In this document: piece after piece, positions 63,669-64,000 of the stretch
Numbering within the stretch: the stretch's first letter is position 1
How the letters are laid out: each line of letters opens with the position of its first letter
Origin: Nocardioides eburneiflavus
GTDB taxonomy: Bacteria; Actinomycetota; Actinomycetes; Propionibacteriales; Nocardioidaceae
Direction: 5' to 3'
NCBI RefSeq assembly: GCF_004785795.1
Contig: NZ_SRRO01000001.1
Location: 3,658,001-3,722,000 of the forward strand
DNA: 64,000 nt
The notes under the pieces: generated by a model
Told to the model about the DNA's origin: nothing
Databases searched by the model: none
The model's input: the letters and a program-made list of their open reading frames with translations, nothing else
Program-made: the position numbers and the translations under genes

Positions 63669-64000
63669 ACGAGAAGGGCACCCGGGAGGGAGTCATCGAT
63701 GCCCTGGTCGTCCTGGGGGCGATCGCTGGCGTGCTGACCCTCCTCGACGAGAGCTTCTGGTCGCGCGACTACCTCGTCGCCGGCCTCGTGCCGGTGGTCC
63801 TGCTGCTCGCGGTCGCCTGGGGCCTGCGGCGCTGGCAGGAGGGCGTGTGGATCTACACGCTCGTCGCCCTGCTCGCCTACGCACCGGTCGGCGCCATCGC
63901 CGCGCTGCGCCAGCCCGGTCCCTGGGCAGTGCCGACCTTCGAGACCATGAACCAGGTGCTGGGGGACACGATCGTGGCGCCCCGCTTGTTCGTGAGCACG
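63665..64000 (+). CDS. TgpA-like transglutaminase membrane protein, N-terminal part (cut by window end)
   Basis: The frame opens with ATG at 63665, overlapping the DUF58 stop as ATGA, and stays open for 112 codons to the window end. The visible part has three hydrophobic segments (VIDALVVLGAIAGVLTLL, YLVAGLVPVVLLLAVAWGL, WIYTLVALLAYAPVGAIAAL). In many actinobacteria a protein with N-terminal TM helices and a transglutaminase-like domain follows moxR and DUF58. That domain is not visible here, so the name rests on position. Confidence 0.65.
   Translation, partial: MNEKGTREGVIDALVVLGAIAGVLTLLDESFWSRDYLVAGLVPVVLLLAVAWGLRRWQEGVWIYTLVALLAYAPVGAIAALRQPGPWAVPTFETMNQVLGDTIVAPRLFVST

Overview
This window is chromosomal DNA from a very GC-rich actinobacterium. 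Third codon positions are almost always G or C, GTG starts are common, and the gene order fits a Nocardioides-like member of the Nocardioidaceae (hisI, Trp-associated membrane protein, HGxxPAAW, trpCBA, lgt, gltBD, pyk, ANTAR regulator, liv, thioesterase, polA). The genus is inferred from gene content alone. I see no rRNA, insertion sequence, integrase, prophage or CRISPR array. No gene-free stretch exceeds 300 bases.

Layout. 3-5074: the 3' part of glgC, an ECF42-type sigma factor with three tandem DGPF (YCII) proteins, and phosphoglucomutase. 5055-5880: two paralogous small proteins that resemble the Hfq/LSm fold. 5973-9799: an AidB-like flavoprotein, a YihY/BrkB membrane protein and a K+ channel with an RCK domain. 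9806-12196: a GT61-type glycosyltransferase and two PAPS sulfotransferases. 12184-16703: a complete urease operon ureABCFGD with a GlnR-like box in front of ureA. 16790-18096: a stalked beta-helix surface protein preceded by a coupled mini-ORF. 18283-18552: tRNA-Val, tRNA-Cys and tRNA-Gly. 18702-25352: a PabC-like enzyme, hisI, trpCBA (without trpE), a Sco1-like protein and lgt. 25485-33155: gltB, gltD and pyk. 33313-39197: tRNA-Leu, an ANTAR response regulator and a five-gene branched-chain amino acid ABC operon. 39351-41777: a polar amino acid ABC transporter. 41982-45831: a GNAT acetyltransferase, a PaaI-type thioesterase and polA.

45869-64000 is an envelope locus. It holds a Wzx-like flippase, a PQQ-propeller lipoprotein, a methyltransferase, two large polytopic proteins, a 50-residue membrane peptide, a GT4 enzyme, a GT2-methyltransferase fusion, a 2OG-Fe(II) oxygenase and an acyltransferase-3 protein. 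After these come a DUF3068 (PorA-like) protein, a second acyltransferase-3 protein with a degenerate partner, and the start of a MoxR / DUF58 / TgpA-like operon cut by the window end. The genes together suggest synthesis, decoration (acyl, methyl, possibly hydroxyl) and export of a surface glycan. The sulfotransferase/GT61 cluster near 10-12 kb may belong to the same physiology.

Two signals run through the whole window. First, at least twelve genes have a TANNNT-like -10 hexamer ending 6-7 bases before the start codon, the signature of leaderless transcription; these hexamers also settle several start codons. Second, three genes seem to need non-ATG/GTG starts (CTG twice, TTG once), supported by Shine-Dalgarno position, stop-codon overlap and, in one case, the protein motif that would otherwise be cut.
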